A DNA stretch of 64,000 nucleotides from Blautia sp. XA-2221 (GCF_028767025.1 NZ_JAJQXX010000012.1:1-64000), one strand, 5' to 3'; numbered from the stretch's first letter, positions 9,116 through 18,034 are shown. A program made the numbers and translations. The notes: generated by a model from the sequence alone, not told the origin.

Positions 9116-10090
9116 ATGGCAGGAAAAGAAAAAAGAACAGTCAGAATCATTGGAGAAAGAAATATCTATCTTCATCTCAGCAATCCCGAACATCAGAAAC
9201 GTATCATCAAGATAGGTAAAGCGCTCTCTTCACCGGTACGACTGAAAATTCTGGATATGCTAAAAAATACTTCCAGGTCTCTTCAGGAAATTTCTACTCT
9301 TTTAAACATTCCTTTGTCCTCTGCCGCTTTACATATCAAAACATTGGAAGAAGCAAAACTTATTGTTACAGAAAGCCAACCTGGAATACACGGTTCTATG
9401 CGTGTCTGTATCTGCAGCGTACAGTCTCTTCATCTTGAAACTTTTGATGCTGACGCCGACTCTGAAAATAAAACAATTTCTGTGAATATGCCTATCGGAA
9501 ATTTTACCGACTGCAATGTAAATCCCACCTGCGGACTGGCCGATGAACATGGTATGATCGACGCCTGTGACACCTCCGTAACTTTTTATTCACCAAAACG
9601 AGTCAATGCTCAGCTTATCTGGTTCTGTTCCGGGTACATTGAATACCGATTTCCAAATATTTATAATCCCCTGATCCCTTTGAAGGAGATTTCCTTCTGC
9701 ATGGAATTATGCTCAGAAGCTCCTGGTTTTCTCGAAAACTGGCCCTCTGATATTACTGTTTCCGTAAATGATCTGGAAGTCGGTGTCTATCACTGTCCCG
9801 GTGACTTCGGCGCCAGACGAGGAAAACTCACTCCTCCTGCATGGCCCAATGGAAATACTCAGTATGGAATATTAAAAACTTTTTCTGTCAGAAATAACGG
9901 CGTATATCTTGACGGTAACCTTATTCGCCAGAATATTTCTCTTGAAGATCTGTCAATAGCAGAAAGACCTTATATTTCTCTGAGAATCGAAGTCAAAGAG
10001 GACGCAGTCCATATGGGCGGCGTAAACATTTTTGGAGAAAAATACGGAGATTATCCACAGGGAATTATTATGAGCCTCACTTACCAGTAA
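9116..10090 (+). CDS. ArsR-type winged-helix transcriptional regulator with large C-terminal domain
   Basis: A 324-residue protein with an N-terminal ArsR-like HTH (about residues 28-95: LSSPVRLKILDMLKNTSRSLQEISTLLNIPLSSAALHIKTLEEA). The roughly 220-residue C-terminal part is of unknown fold, rich in beta-strand-like segments, and contains several Cys and Trp. It is much longer than metal-sensing ArsR proteins of about 110 residues, so the C-terminal part probably senses a ligand. ATG follows AGGAGG by five bases. Its divergent placement next to the ABC/GH2 operon makes it the likely local regulator, with the imported sugar or a breakdown product as effector (inferred). It ends in a strong terminator. 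Confidence 0.85.
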   Translation: MAGKEKRTVRIIGERNIYLHLSNPEHQKRIIKIGKALSSPVRLKILDMLKNTSRSLQEISTLLNIPLSSAALHIKTLEEAKLIVTESQPGIHGSMRVCICSVQSLHLETFDADADSENKTISVNMPIGNFTDCNVNPTCGLADEHGMIDACDTSVTFYSPKRVNAQLIWFCSGYIEYRFPNIYNPLIPLKEISFCMELCSEAPGFLENWPSDITVSVNDLEVGVYHCPGDFGARRGKLTPPAWPNGNTQYGILKTFSVRNNGVYLDGNLIRQNISLEDLSIAERPYISLRIEVKEDAVHMGGVNIFGEKYGDYPQGIIMSLTYQ

Positions 10091-10112
10091 AAAATTCTGA
10101 TTCATTAACAAT

Positions 10113-10151
10113 AAAAAGTCCGGTTTTCCCAAAACGAGCTCCGGACTTTTT
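10113..10151. terminator. Rho-independent terminator after the ArsR-type gene
   Basis: AAAAAGTCCGG pairs with CCGGACTTTTT around a 17-base loop. The A-run and T-run on the two sides allow use in both directions, serving the ArsR-type gene and the convergent desulfurase gene. Confidence 0.9.
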
Positions 10152-10195
10152 ATTATATGCTCACAGTCTTTGTAACAGACACTACTCTCACCTTG

Positions 10196-11329
10196 TCACT
10201 CCGCCAGTTCCCTGACTGCTTCTATCCCTCTCTGTATCTCTTCTTCTGTGTTGAAATGGCTGAAACTAAATCGTACTGCTCCCTGCTCTGTGGTCCCAAG
10301 CGCCTGGTGCATCAGCGGGGCGCAGTGAGCCCCTGCTCTTGTGGCAATTCCATAATCCATATACAGGGCATCGCCTACTTCCCCGGAATCATAATCCCTG
10401 ATATTCAAAGTTACTATGGCACAGCGATCCATATTCCGGAAATCTCCATAAACCTTCACTCCCGGAATATCCCTGACTCCCAGATAGAACTTCTTCATCA
10501 GCGCCTGTTCTTTTTCCCGGATAAAGGAAAGTCCCTGCTGGTTCAGATAATCCACGGCTGCTCCAAGTCCTGCCAGACCATGCCCGTTCAGGGTTCCTGC
10601 TTCCAGAGCAGTTGGCATTTGGGAAGGATGCTTTTTTTCAAAGGTCTTTACTCCGCTTCCGCCAGATTTCAGCGGACGGACATTCACTCCGGTTCTCACA
10701 TACATACCGCCCGTTCCCTGAGGGCCCAGAAGACCTTTGTGTCCGGTGAAACAGAGAATATCAATATTCATCTTCTGAACGTCAATATCAAATACTCCGG
10801 CAGTCTGGGAAGCATCCACCACAAAAAGAATTCCTCTATCTCTGGCTGCTGCACCGATTTTTTGAATATCCGGCACATTTCCTGTCAGGTTTGATCCATG
10901 AGTACAGATAAATGCCTTTGTATTTGGACGGACTGCTCGGATAAAATCCTCCTGATAGACCATTCCGTACTCATCACAGGGAAGGATTGTCACTTCCACG
11001 CCTTTTTCCTGCATCTCGTAAAGAGGACGAAGCACAGAATTATGTTCCAGGACCGTAGTAACTACATGGTCTCCTGATTTCAGGATTCCTTTGATGGCAA
11101 TATTCAGGCTCTCTGTAGAATTTGACGTAAAAGCAATCCTGGAAGGATCCTCTCCGTGAAAAAATTCTGCAATTCTTTCTCTGACTCCATAAATATTCCG
11201 GGATGCATCAAGGGACGCCTCATGGACGCCCCTTCCTGCATTTCCCAGAGAATTTAAAGCCTGCGCCACTGCATAGATCACCGTTTCCGGTTTGTGCATG
11301 GTAGTAGCTGCATTATCAAAATATATCAT
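10196..11329 (-). CDS. Cysteine desulfurase/selenocysteine-lyase family protein (class V aminotransferase)
   Basis: A 377-residue PLP enzyme of the class V fold. The PLP lysine is Lys198 in CFTGHKGLLGPQG, the pocket motif VVDASQTAG is present, and the likely catalytic cysteine is Cys336 in RAGAHCAPLMH. The product would be an enzyme-bound persulfide or selenide. The start at 11329 (MIYFDNAATT) follows AGGAGAAG; longer versions would run into the upstream gene. The sequence fits the branch often found beside selenium-related genes (TIGR01977-like, from memory). It is the last gene of the LysR-to-desulfurase cluster and is distinct from the NifS copies elsewhere in the window. It may feed S or Se to YedF or the DUF3343 carrier. 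Confidence 0.88.
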   Translation of the reverse strand: MIYFDNAATTMHKPETVIYAVAQALNSLGNAGRGVHEASLDASRNIYGVRERIAEFFHGEDPSRIAFTSNSTESLNIAIKGILKSGDHVVTTVLEHNSVLRPLYEMQEKGVEVTILPCDEYGMVYQEDFIRAVRPNTKAFICTHGSNLTGNVPDIQKIGAAARDRGILFVVDASQTAGVFDIDVQKMNIDILCFTGHKGLLGPQGTGGMYVRTGVNVRPLKSGGSGVKTFEKKHPSQMPTALEAGTLNGHGLAGLGAAVDYLNQQGLSFIREKEQALMKKFYLGVRDIPGVKVYGDFRNMDRCAIVTLNIRDYDSGEVGDALYMDYGIATRAGAHCAPLMHQALGTTEQGAVRFSFSHFNTEEEIQRGIEAVRELAE

Positions 11330-11346
11330 AACGCTTCTCCTCTGTT

Positions 11347-12111
11347 CTATATATTTCTGCTGCAAAGCGCAGCCCCTATGGCTCCTGCATATCGACATTC
11401 CGGTCCCGTAAGCACGGGGGAACCAAGCTTCTGTTCCAGAATTTCCCGCAGATAACTACATTCACACAGACCTCCGGTAAGAAATACTTCTCCGGTTCCT
11501 ACATTCATCTTACTGCACTGAGCCGCCACTTTATCTGCAATCGAATTTACCACCGCAAAAGCAATATTTTCCTTTTTTTCTCCCTGTCCGATCAGACCGA
11601 TCACCTCAGATTCTGCAAAAACCGTACACATGGAGCTGATTTTTACGTCTTTCCCCTTTCGCGCCAGTTCACAGAGATCGTCCGGTTTCAGAGCCATGGT
11701 ATTTGCCATAACCTCCAGAAAACGTCCGGTTCCGGCAGAGCATTTATCATTCATGGCAAAATCTTTCACCATGCCGTTTTCCAGAATAATAATCTTGGTA
11801 TCCTGTCCTCCGATGTCAATGACTGTCATATCTTTTTTCTTATGAAGCCATATTGCTCCTCTGGCATGGCAGGTAATCTCCGTTACAGTTTTGTCTGCAT
11901 AAGGCACAGATACCCTTCCATAGCCGGTAGCCACAACTTTTCCGGATTCAGGACAAATCCCTTTTTCCAGAAGCATATTTTTAATGAGATCTGCCGTATC
12001 CACGCTGCTCCATCCGGTAGGTTGCACAGATTGATGAAGGATATTCTCATCTTCATCCAAAACAGCAACCTTGGCGCAGGTAGAGCCAATGTCTATTCCA
12101 ATATATTCCAT
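11347..12111 (-). CDS. 2-hydroxyacyl-CoA-dehydratase-activator-like ATPase (HgdC/BadF ASKHA family)
   Basis: A 254-residue ASKHA ATPase (IGIDIGSTCAKVAVLD at 4-19; VIDIGGQDTKI). It keeps both cysteines that hold the dimer-bridging [4Fe-4S] cluster: Cys124 in DKCSAGTG and Cys162 in SSMCTVFAESE. Family members inject an ATP-energised low-potential electron into a partner dehydratase or double-cubane protein. The partner here is almost certainly the HgdB-like protein three genes upstream. The gene lies 17 bases before the desulfurase-like gene and 20 after the DUF3343 gene, in one operon. No acyl-CoA dehydratase alpha subunit is present, which argues against amino-acid fermentation as its job. 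Confidence 0.88.
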   Translation of the reverse strand: MEYIGIDIGSTCAKVAVLDEDENILHQSVQPTGWSSVDTADLIKNMLLEKGICPESGKVVATGYGRVSVPYADKTVTEITCHARGAIWLHKKKDMTVIDIGGQDTKIIILENGMVKDFAMNDKCSAGTGRFLEVMANTMALKPDDLCELARKGKDVKISSMCTVFAESEVIGLIGQGEKKENIAFAVVNSIADKVAAQCSKMNVGTGEVFLTGGLCECSYLREILEQKLGSPVLTGPECRYAGAIGAALCSRNI

Positions 12112-12131
12112 GACCGCCTATTTCCTTATTT

Positions 12132-12371
12132 TTATAATTTCAGCCTGACTTTCTGCTCCACTGTAATGTCCAGCCCTTCCACCTGTTCCTTATAGTTTTC
12201 ATAATCCTCTTCCAGCATTTTCCAGGCAAGTCCGCAGCCTGCTGTGATTTCTCTCGGAACCGGGATCAGCCGTCCGGGTATCTTATGCTGACCGCACTTT
12301 TTTTCCATGGACATGGCTGCTGTAGTAGTGGAAAAAGTCAGTACCACACATGGCTTTTTTTCTCTTATCAT
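12132..12371 (-). CDS. DUF3343 protein, putative Se/S carrier
   Basis: A 79-residue protein of the DUF3343 family (Se/S-carrier-like). Cys8 (KKPCVVLTF) and Cys26 lie in the N-terminal half, and the family motif PREITAGCGLAWK (Cys46) is complete. Its ATG overlaps the stop of yedF in an ATGA junction, so it is translationally coupled to yedF. A role in holding or moving a reactive sulfur or selenium species is the family hypothesis, not shown by sequence alone. Confidence 0.85.
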   Translation of the reverse strand: MIREKKPCVVLTFSTTTAAMSMEKKCGQHKIPGRLIPVPREITAGCGLAWKMLEEDYENYKEQVEGLDITVEQKVRLKL

Positions 12372-12991
12372 GGCTTAATGATCAGGGATGCCTGACTCAT
12401 TTTTTCTGCGATCACATACATATTTGTCACGTTTCCTACCTTAAGCTTTTCTGACAATCCATAAAAATTCAGGCAGGTTCCGCAGGCAAGGATCTCCACT
12501 CCCTGAGCCTCCAAGCTCTTCAGATCTTCCAGTGTGGGCGCTTCCTCGCAGGCCAGCTTCACCCCGCTGTTATAAAACAGTATGGTAGCCGGAAGCTGAT
12601 CCTGCTGAGAAAGCGTATAAATATAGCTTTTCATCAGTGCCGTTCCAAGCTCCGGATCGCCCTCTCCCATACACTGGGAAGATATTACCACTACCGTGTT
12701 CTTGCGTCTCATATCCGGAATACAGGAATTATCCTGTTCCTGCATCTGATCTGACTCTCCTGCTGTTACCTGGATTTCAACACGGAACTTCTTTTCTTCC
12801 AGCTTTTCAGAAAGAACAGAATAACCGCAGTTCTTTCCAAGCTTTGTCAGATTCTGTACTGCAATCTCATTATCTACAAAAGTTTCTACTGTGCCTCCCT
12901 GCACTTTCAGCTCTTCTATTGCTTTTTTTGTTTTTACTACAGGGATTGGACAGGCATCTCCCATTGCATCTACTGTTTTTTTCATAATCAT
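12368..12991 (-). CDS. yedF: YedF-type sulfurtransferase-like protein (TusA domain plus DsrE domain)
   Basis: A 207-residue two-domain protein. Residues 1-75 are a TusA/SirA domain with the CPxP motif at Cys14-Pro-Ile-Pro17. The C-terminal DsrE/F-like domain carries an ACGTCLNFYG motif with Cys170 and Cys173. The order TusA-DsrE is that of the YedF proteins linked to selenium metabolism. The start ATG at 12991 follows AAAGGTGG closely; a second ATG two codons later is possible. Its stop is fused to the DUF3343 start and it follows the double-cubane reductase gene. No selA, selB, selC or selD lies in the window. Confidence 0.9.
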   Translation of the reverse strand: MIMKKTVDAMGDACPIPVVKTKKAIEELKVQGGTVETFVDNEIAVQNLTKLGKNCGYSVLSEKLEEKKFRVEIQVTAGESDQMQEQDNSCIPDMRRKNTVVVISSQCMGEGDPELGTALMKSYIYTLSQQDQLPATILFYNSGVKLACEEAPTLEDLKSLEAQGVEILACGTCLNFYGLSEKLKVGNVTNMYVIAEKMSQASLIIKP

Positions 12992-13015
12992 ATCCACCTT
13001 TCTCTTATTCCTTTT

Positions 13016-14170
13016 TTATTTAAACTGACTGATCGTCTCCAGGAACGCCTCCAGTCGGGTATTGATCTGCCCGCTGTCTGCTTTGGAGTAATCTGTTTCA
13101 ATCATCAGATAAGGCACATTTTTTGCCATTGCTGTTTTCTTTACATTATAAGCCTCAATGGAATAGGTATGACAGGCACAGAGGATCAGTTCCAGAACAC
13201 CGTCTACCTGGTACTCGTCGATCATATTGCTGATATAATCCATACGGGTTTCATTTGGGCTCATAACTGAACAGTTGATATTCAGGTATTTTTTTGCAAG
13301 AGCTCTTGCAGCAGGAAGAGCTTCGTCTACCTTTTCCACTTTTTCACGGGTACCGTTACAGCAGTCAAACGCCACTACATCCGCTCCAAGTTCCTCTATC
13401 ACTTTAATGGTCTTTTCACGGATTCCGCTGTTAGGACAGCCGGTGATCAGGATTCTCGGACGTTTTGATGATTTACCCCTGTAATTTTCTTCCCAGTCTT
13501 TTATCACTTCTTCTGTTCTTGCCTCAATGATCCTGCAGCGTTCCTCAATATCCGGATTAAAACCAAGACCGTCCAGTCTTGTTCCCATTTCATAGCCGGA
13601 AATCGGCGCCGGATTTAACTTGCCCAGTTCCAGAAAACGAAGCATTACCTCACGCTCCCGGTTTTTCAGACGAATGGCTTTTTTTACATCCTCCTCTGTA
13701 ATGGTGATTCCGTAAAAATCCTCCAGTTTTTTCCAGAAGCGCACCACCTCTTTTTCCCATGCGTCAAGGGCAGCCTCATCTCTTCTTGCCGGAAGCTGCA
13801 TCACGTAAGTTTCCTTGATATTGTTCATCAGCTCAAACATTTTTTTCTTTCCGTCGCAGGTTGTCTCTCCTACAATAAAATCCGAAAAATAAAAATAAGG
13901 ACAGGTGTCTGTCAGAGCAAAACCATAGCTTGCCTTAATAAGAGGGCAGAGATTTTTAGGCAGATCCGCCTCTGCTGCCGGTATTGGTTCCTCGCTTGTA
14001 GCACACAGAGGAGCAGCTGTTCCTCCTGCAGCCTCAATCAACTCGGTAGGTACAAAGGAGCAAAAAATACCAACCACTTTTTTTCCTGACTCCTTTAATT
14101 GTTTCATACGAAGAAATCCTGCCTTTCTGGCCTCCGCATAAGTTTCAAAATTTTTCGGTAACTGGATCAT
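13016..14170 (-). CDS. Double-cubane-cluster-type anaerobic reductase (HgdB-like, 2-hydroxyacyl-CoA dehydratase D-component family)
   Basis: A 384-residue member of the HgdB/FldB family. Cysteines in IFCSFVP, PLCATS, KNLCPLI, DTCPYFY, ITGCPNSG and LILCACHTY are distributed as in proteins binding a [4Fe-4S] or a double-cubane [8Fe-9S] cluster. A single subunit without a paralogous partner, paired with an HgdC-like ATPase, is the arrangement described for double-cubane cluster proteins, which reduce small molecules at very low potential. The start at 14170 has GAAGGAGATATGAA before ATG; longer frames have no ribosome-binding site. It opens the operon with yedF, DUF3343, the activator and the desulfurase, suggesting a Se- or S-related reduction. 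The substrate is unknown. Confidence 0.85.
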   Translation of the reverse strand: MIQLPKNFETYAEARKAGFLRMKQLKESGKKVVGIFCSFVPTELIEAAGGTAAPLCATSEEPIPAAEADLPKNLCPLIKASYGFALTDTCPYFYFSDFIVGETTCDGKKKMFELMNNIKETYVMQLPARRDEAALDAWEKEVVRFWKKLEDFYGITITEEDVKKAIRLKNREREVMLRFLELGKLNPAPISGYEMGTRLDGLGFNPDIEERCRIIEARTEEVIKDWEENYRGKSSKRPRILITGCPNSGIREKTIKVIEELGADVVAFDCCNGTREKVEKVDEALPAARALAKKYLNINCSVMSPNETRMDYISNMIDEYQVDGVLELILCACHTYSIEAYNVKKTAMAKNVPYLMIETDYSKADSGQINTRLEAFLETISQFK

Positions 14171-14270
14171 TTCATATCTCCTTCCTTTTTTCGTGCCTGG
14201 ATATCTCTTCTGTTTCTCCACCCCGCCACCTGTTTTAAGCTGTTTTCCCTTTATGGCGATGCCACCCAGC

Positions 14271-15164
14271 TCACTTCTGATATGACTTCAGAAACTTTAT
14301 AAATTCCTCTGCACATTCTTTTAAAATATAGTTTTTCTGGTACACAATATAAAACTCTCTTCCTGAAAACTCCTCCGGCAGACTAAACTGAAGAAGCCGT
14401 CTGGATTCTACATAATCCTTCACAGCCTTTTCGGATACAATGGAAATCCCCAGGCCTCCTGCCACCAGATTTTTTATTGATTCCTGGTCATTGATCCTGG
14501 CTGCAACATGAAGTTTTTCTTCTTTTATCCCCATTTTTTCCAGATATCTTCCTGCACTTTTTCCGCTTCCGCTGCCCTCCTCACGAAGAATCATCGGTTC
14601 CTGAAACAGAATTTCCACAGACATTTCTGTCTGCTCCTTCATTCTGAGAAATTTCTCTTTTACAGGTGTGATCACCACAAGCCTGTCCCGGTAAAACTGC
14701 TCAAATGCCAGAAGCTCGTCCTCGGTTTTCATTCCCACCAGTCCAAGGTCATAAGTTCCTTTATGTACCTCGTCAATCACCTTCTGGCTGTCCATCTGGT
14801 CAATAGAAAAGTATACATTTTCATGTTCTTTTCCAAAAGCAGGCAGTACCTCCGGCAAAATATATGCAGAAGGTATCGTGGAAACTCCCATGCGGATGAT
14901 CTCTGCCTCCCTGCCGTTCCAGCTGTTCACCAGATCATCCCGAAGCTTCAGAATATTCTGGGCGCATACAAAAAACTCCTGTCCTCTCTGGGTCACCTCA
15001 AAGTTTTTGGCAGTGCGGATGATCAGCCTGGTATGCAGTTCTTCCTCCAGATTTTTCAGATGAATGCTGATCGTTGGCTGAGAAATTCCAAGTGACTCTG
15101 CAGCTGTTGTAAGATTTTTATATTTTACAATGGCAATATATGACTCTAACTGTTTAAATTCCAT
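14271..15164 (-). CDS. LysR-family transcriptional regulator, selenium-metabolism-associated type
   Basis: A 297-residue LysR protein with HTH at residues 2-60 (MEFKQLESYIAIVKYKNLTT..., SISQPTISIHLKNLEEEL) and a two-lobed effector-binding domain after about residue 90. The start at 15164 follows AGAAAGG at a good distance; upstream in-frame codons lack a ribosome-binding site. It lies 100 bases upstream of the double-cubane reductase gene on the same strand and is the obvious local regulator of the Se/S cluster. LysR proteins of this type recur next to yedF in clostridia (remembered knowledge). The effector is unknown. Confidence 0.88.
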   Translation of the reverse strand: MEFKQLESYIAIVKYKNLTTAAESLGISQPTISIHLKNLEEELHTRLIIRTAKNFEVTQRGQEFFVCAQNILKLRDDLVNSWNGREAEIIRMGVSTIPSAYILPEVLPAFGKEHENVYFSIDQMDSQKVIDEVHKGTYDLGLVGMKTEDELLAFEQFYRDRLVVITPVKEKFLRMKEQTEMSVEILFQEPMILREEGSGSGKSAGRYLEKMGIKEEKLHVAARINDQESIKNLVAGGLGISIVSEKAVKDYVESRRLLQFSLPEEFSGREFYIVYQKNYILKECAEEFIKFLKSYQK

Positions 15165-15330
15165 AAATTTCAACCTTTCTTCTTGGATTTTATCATATAT
15201 TATTAATATATTCAATGATTATATTGTGTTTTTTAATTATTTGTATAAAAATAAGCAAACGCCTAATTTACATAATAAAATCCGTAAGTATCCATACGCA
15301 AAAACTGTCCGTGCCTGTATATTTTCGCTC

Positions 15331-15366
15331 AAAAAAAGGATCCCCCGCAACTCTGAAGAGGATCCT
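15331..15366 (-). terminator. Terminator after the P-type ATPase gene
   Basis: Read on the minus strand, AGGATCC pairs with GGATCCT around a 16-base loop and runs directly into seven T residues. It lies just beyond the ATPase stop. The remaining 15165-15330 region is A/T-rich and must contain the LysR gene's upstream control region; no clear site was picked. Confidence 0.88.
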
Positions 15367-15372
15367 GTTGAT

Positions 15373-17994
15373 TTATGAATTTTTTCCGTTTTGAAGTTTT
15401 GTAAGAAAAGCGGCAACTGGACCTGGATTTTCTTTGTCCAGTGACCGGGCGTAAATATTCCGTATCCATCCGGTGATCACATCAATCAGAACCGGAGCAA
15501 AGGTCATAAGGATAAACACCAGAATGATCATGCCAAAGTCCAGAGAGCCAAGAGAAAGCAGCTTCTGGAAAATAACTGCTGCAGCAAAGAAAATAAACTG
15601 CATTCCATAAATAATCACTTTCCTGTAACGGTTCAGAGGCGCATACACAGTTTTCAGCGCTGCCATATAGTTCCATCCAGTTACCAGAACACAAGCTGTA
15701 TTCAGCATGGCATTGGAATGGTATACATTCTGGCATACCAGCATAATGGTAAACACACAGGAGCTTATAGTGATCGCTGCCGGAAATGCATTCAGAAATA
15801 CATGTCTCAGGAACGTATGATCGATCTTATCGTAATTGTTTTCCTGAGCAAGAAGGAATGTTGGAATACCTACTGCACAGGCGCTGATAAGAGACATCTG
15901 TATTGGTTCAAACGGATATGCATTTCCAAAAAAGATGGTCAGAATGGACAGCATAACAGAAAACATGGTTTTGATCAGGAACATGGATGCTGCGGTACGG
16001 ATATTATTTACTACCCGGCGGCCCTGATTTACAATATGGGGCATGGATACAAAATTAGAATCCAGCAGCACCACATTTGCAATATTCTTTGCAGCATCAC
16101 TTCCTTGAGCCATGGCAATACTGCAGTCAGCTTCTTTCAGCGCAAGAACATCATTCACACCGTCACCGGTCATGGCAACTGTATGCCCCTGGCTTTTGAG
16201 TGCCTGAACCATCTGTTTTTTCTGCTGAGGTGTTACACGACCAAACACACTGTACTCTGAAACTGCACGCTGTACGTCCTGTTCTGTGAGAAGTGTAGTG
16301 GCGTCCACATACTGATCTGCATTTTTCAGTCCGGCGCGTCTTGCAATAGCTGCTACAGTTACAGGATCGTCTCCTGAAATCACTTTCAGATCAACTTCCT
16401 GGCTGTCAAAAAACTTCAGCGTATCCGGTGCTTCCTCACGGATCACATCTGTCAGAAGCAGAAACGCTACCGGCTCCAGGTCTTTTGGAAGCTCCGTACC
16501 TTCGGACTTTTCCGGACTGTGAGCAAGAACAAGAACTCTCAGACCCTCTTCGGCATATTTCTGAGCCTGACGGATCATGTCCTGATTATTTTCCGGAAAA
16601 AGGAACTGCACTGCTCCCATAAGATAAGTGCCCTTTTCCGCAAACACTGCTCCGCTGTATTTACGGTCAGAAGAAAACGGTATCACATGCTCACAGGCCA
16701 TAACTGGTCTTGCAGGAAAACGCTTCCTGAGAGCATTTGCCGTAGCGTTCTCATCACGAAGTACATGCATAAGACTGCACATAATCTCTTCGATTTCCTT
16801 CAGGTCAACGGCTTTCGGTTCTTCTGAAACCAGTTCTTCCCGTCTCTCATTTTCTGTATTTTCAGCATTAGGGGATTCTGTTATTTTTTCTGTATTTCCT
16901 GTTTCTGCTACAGATTCCGGCTGGTCTGTTTTTTTCGTTCCAGATGCTTCTTCCTGTCCGGTTTTTTCTGTCACAGGCGCATCCTGCTGTGATGACGCTT
17001 CCGCAGAAGTTCCTTCTTCCATCCGGTTTTTCCCGAATGACTGGCATTTCCTGCTCCGGATAAACGGCTCTATACGCTCCACGCACATACTGCCTTCTGT
17101 GATGGTTCCGGTTTTGTCCAGACAGAGCGTATCTACTCTTGCCAGAGTTTCAATACAGTACAGCTCCTGTACCAGTGTTTTTTTGTTTGCAAGTACAAGG
17201 GCTCCAAGTGTCAGGGCAACGCTTGTAAGAAGCACAAGGCCTTCAGGGATCATTCCCAGAACACCTGCGACCATACTTACAATGGAATCCCTGAAGCTGT
17301 CGCCCACCATATAATACTGTTTATAAAACAGCAAAGCGCCAATAGGTACAATAATAATACTGATGACTTTAAGGATAATATTCAGAGAGTTTCTCAATTC
17401 TGAATTATGACGTTTAAATTCCTTTGCCTCACTGGTGATCTGAGAAGCATAATTGTCTTTTCCTACATGGATGATCTGACATGAAGCCTCACCGGAGGTT
17501 ACAAAGCTTCCCGAAAACAGCTCGTCTCCGGGATTCTTCGGAAGATTGTCCGCCTCTCCTGTTAAAAGAGATTCATTTACCTCCAGACTTCCTTCCAGTA
17601 TCCTGGCGTCTGCCGGAACCTGATCTCCTGTTTTCAGGCACACAATATCATCCAGAACAAGTTCTTCTGTAGGAACGGTCCATTTCTTTCCCTCTCTCAG
17701 AACAATGGACTTTTTGGCTGTGAGAATCGCCAGCTTGTCAATTGTTTTTTTTGCCCGGATCTCCTGCGCGATTCCAATCAGCGTATTGATAATGATAATA
17801 CATACAAAAAATGCATTTTTAAACGAGCCTACCATAAGAACCAGAACAAGCAGTACAAGGTTCAGAAAGTTAAAAAATGTCAGAGTATTTTCTTTTACAA
17901 TCTGCTTGTAGGTTCTGGTATTGGGATTTTCATCAGCATTGGTCTGCCCTGCTTCAATCCTCTCTTTTACCTGTTTCTCTGTAAGTCCAGTCAA
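15373..17994 (-). CDS. Cation-translocating P-type ATPase (CtpE/calcium-type) with acidic linker insert
   Basis: An 873-residue P-type ATPase. The actuator loop is LLTGEADNLPK, the membrane motif is MIPEGLVLLTS, the phosphorylated aspartate is Asp293 in DKTGTIT, and the hinge is TGDGVNDVLALK. PEGL instead of CPC/SPC excludes copper or zinc pumps and fits CtpE-like or Ca/Mg-type enzymes; the ion is not certain. Residues about 315-395, within the nucleotide-binding domain, are a low-complexity Glu/Thr/Ser/Lys stretch not expected in the family. The start is TTG at 17994 behind GAGGTGGAAGT; a possible longer frame begins in untranslated-looking DNA without a ribosome-binding site. It lies downstream of nifU but is separated by hairpins. 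Confidence 0.88.
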   Translation of the reverse strand: MTGLTEKQVKERIEAGQTNADENPNTRTYKQIVKENTLTFFNFLNLVLLVLVLMVGSFKNAFFVCIIIINTLIGIAQEIRAKKTIDKLAILTAKKSIVLREGKKWTVPTEELVLDDIVCLKTGDQVPADARILEGSLEVNESLLTGEADNLPKNPGDELFSGSFVTSGEASCQIIHVGKDNYASQITSEAKEFKRHNSELRNSLNIILKVISIIIVPIGALLFYKQYYMVGDSFRDSIVSMVAGVLGMIPEGLVLLTSVALTLGALVLANKKTLVQELYCIETLARVDTLCLDKTGTITEGSMCVERIEPFIRSRKCQSFGKNRMEEGTSAEASSQQDAPVTEKTGQEEASGTKKTDQPESVAETGNTEKITESPNAENTENERREELVSEEPKAVDLKEIEEIMCSLMHVLRDENATANALRKRFPARPVMACEHVIPFSSDRKYSGAVFAEKGTYLMGAVQFLFPENNQDMIRQAQKYAEEGLRVLVLAHSPEKSEGTELPKDLEPVAFLLLTDVIREEAPDTLKFFDSQEVDLKVISGDDPVTVAAIARRAGLKNADQYVDATTLLTEQDVQRAVSEYSVFGRVTPQQKKQMVQALKSQGHTVAMTGDGVNDVLALKEADCSIAMAQGSDAAKNIANVVLLDSNFVSMPHIVNQGRRVVNNIRTAASMFLIKTMFSVMLSILTIFFGNAYPFEPIQMSLISACAVGIPTFLLAQENNYDKIDHTFLRHVFLNAFPAAITISSCVFTIMLVCQNVYHSNAMLNTACVLVTGWNYMAALKTVYAPLNRYRKVIIYGMQFIFFAAAVIFQKLLSLGSLDFGMIILVFILMTFAPVLIDVITGWIRNIYARSLDKENPGPVAAFLTKLQNGKNS

Positions 17995-18034
17995 ACTTCC
18001 ACCTCGCAATATCACTTTATAATATAAGCAGAGC

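Noticed and set aside
12368-12991. Selenoprotein or selenocysteine machinery in the window
   Set aside because: No selA, selB, selC or selD gene and no in-frame UGA with a plausible recoding context was found.
10196-15164. A 2-hydroxyacyl-CoA dehydratase pathway for amino-acid fermentation
   Set aside because: Only one HgdB-like subunit is present, with no alpha subunit, CoA transferase or acyl-CoA dehydrogenase; the Se/S-type neighbours fit better.
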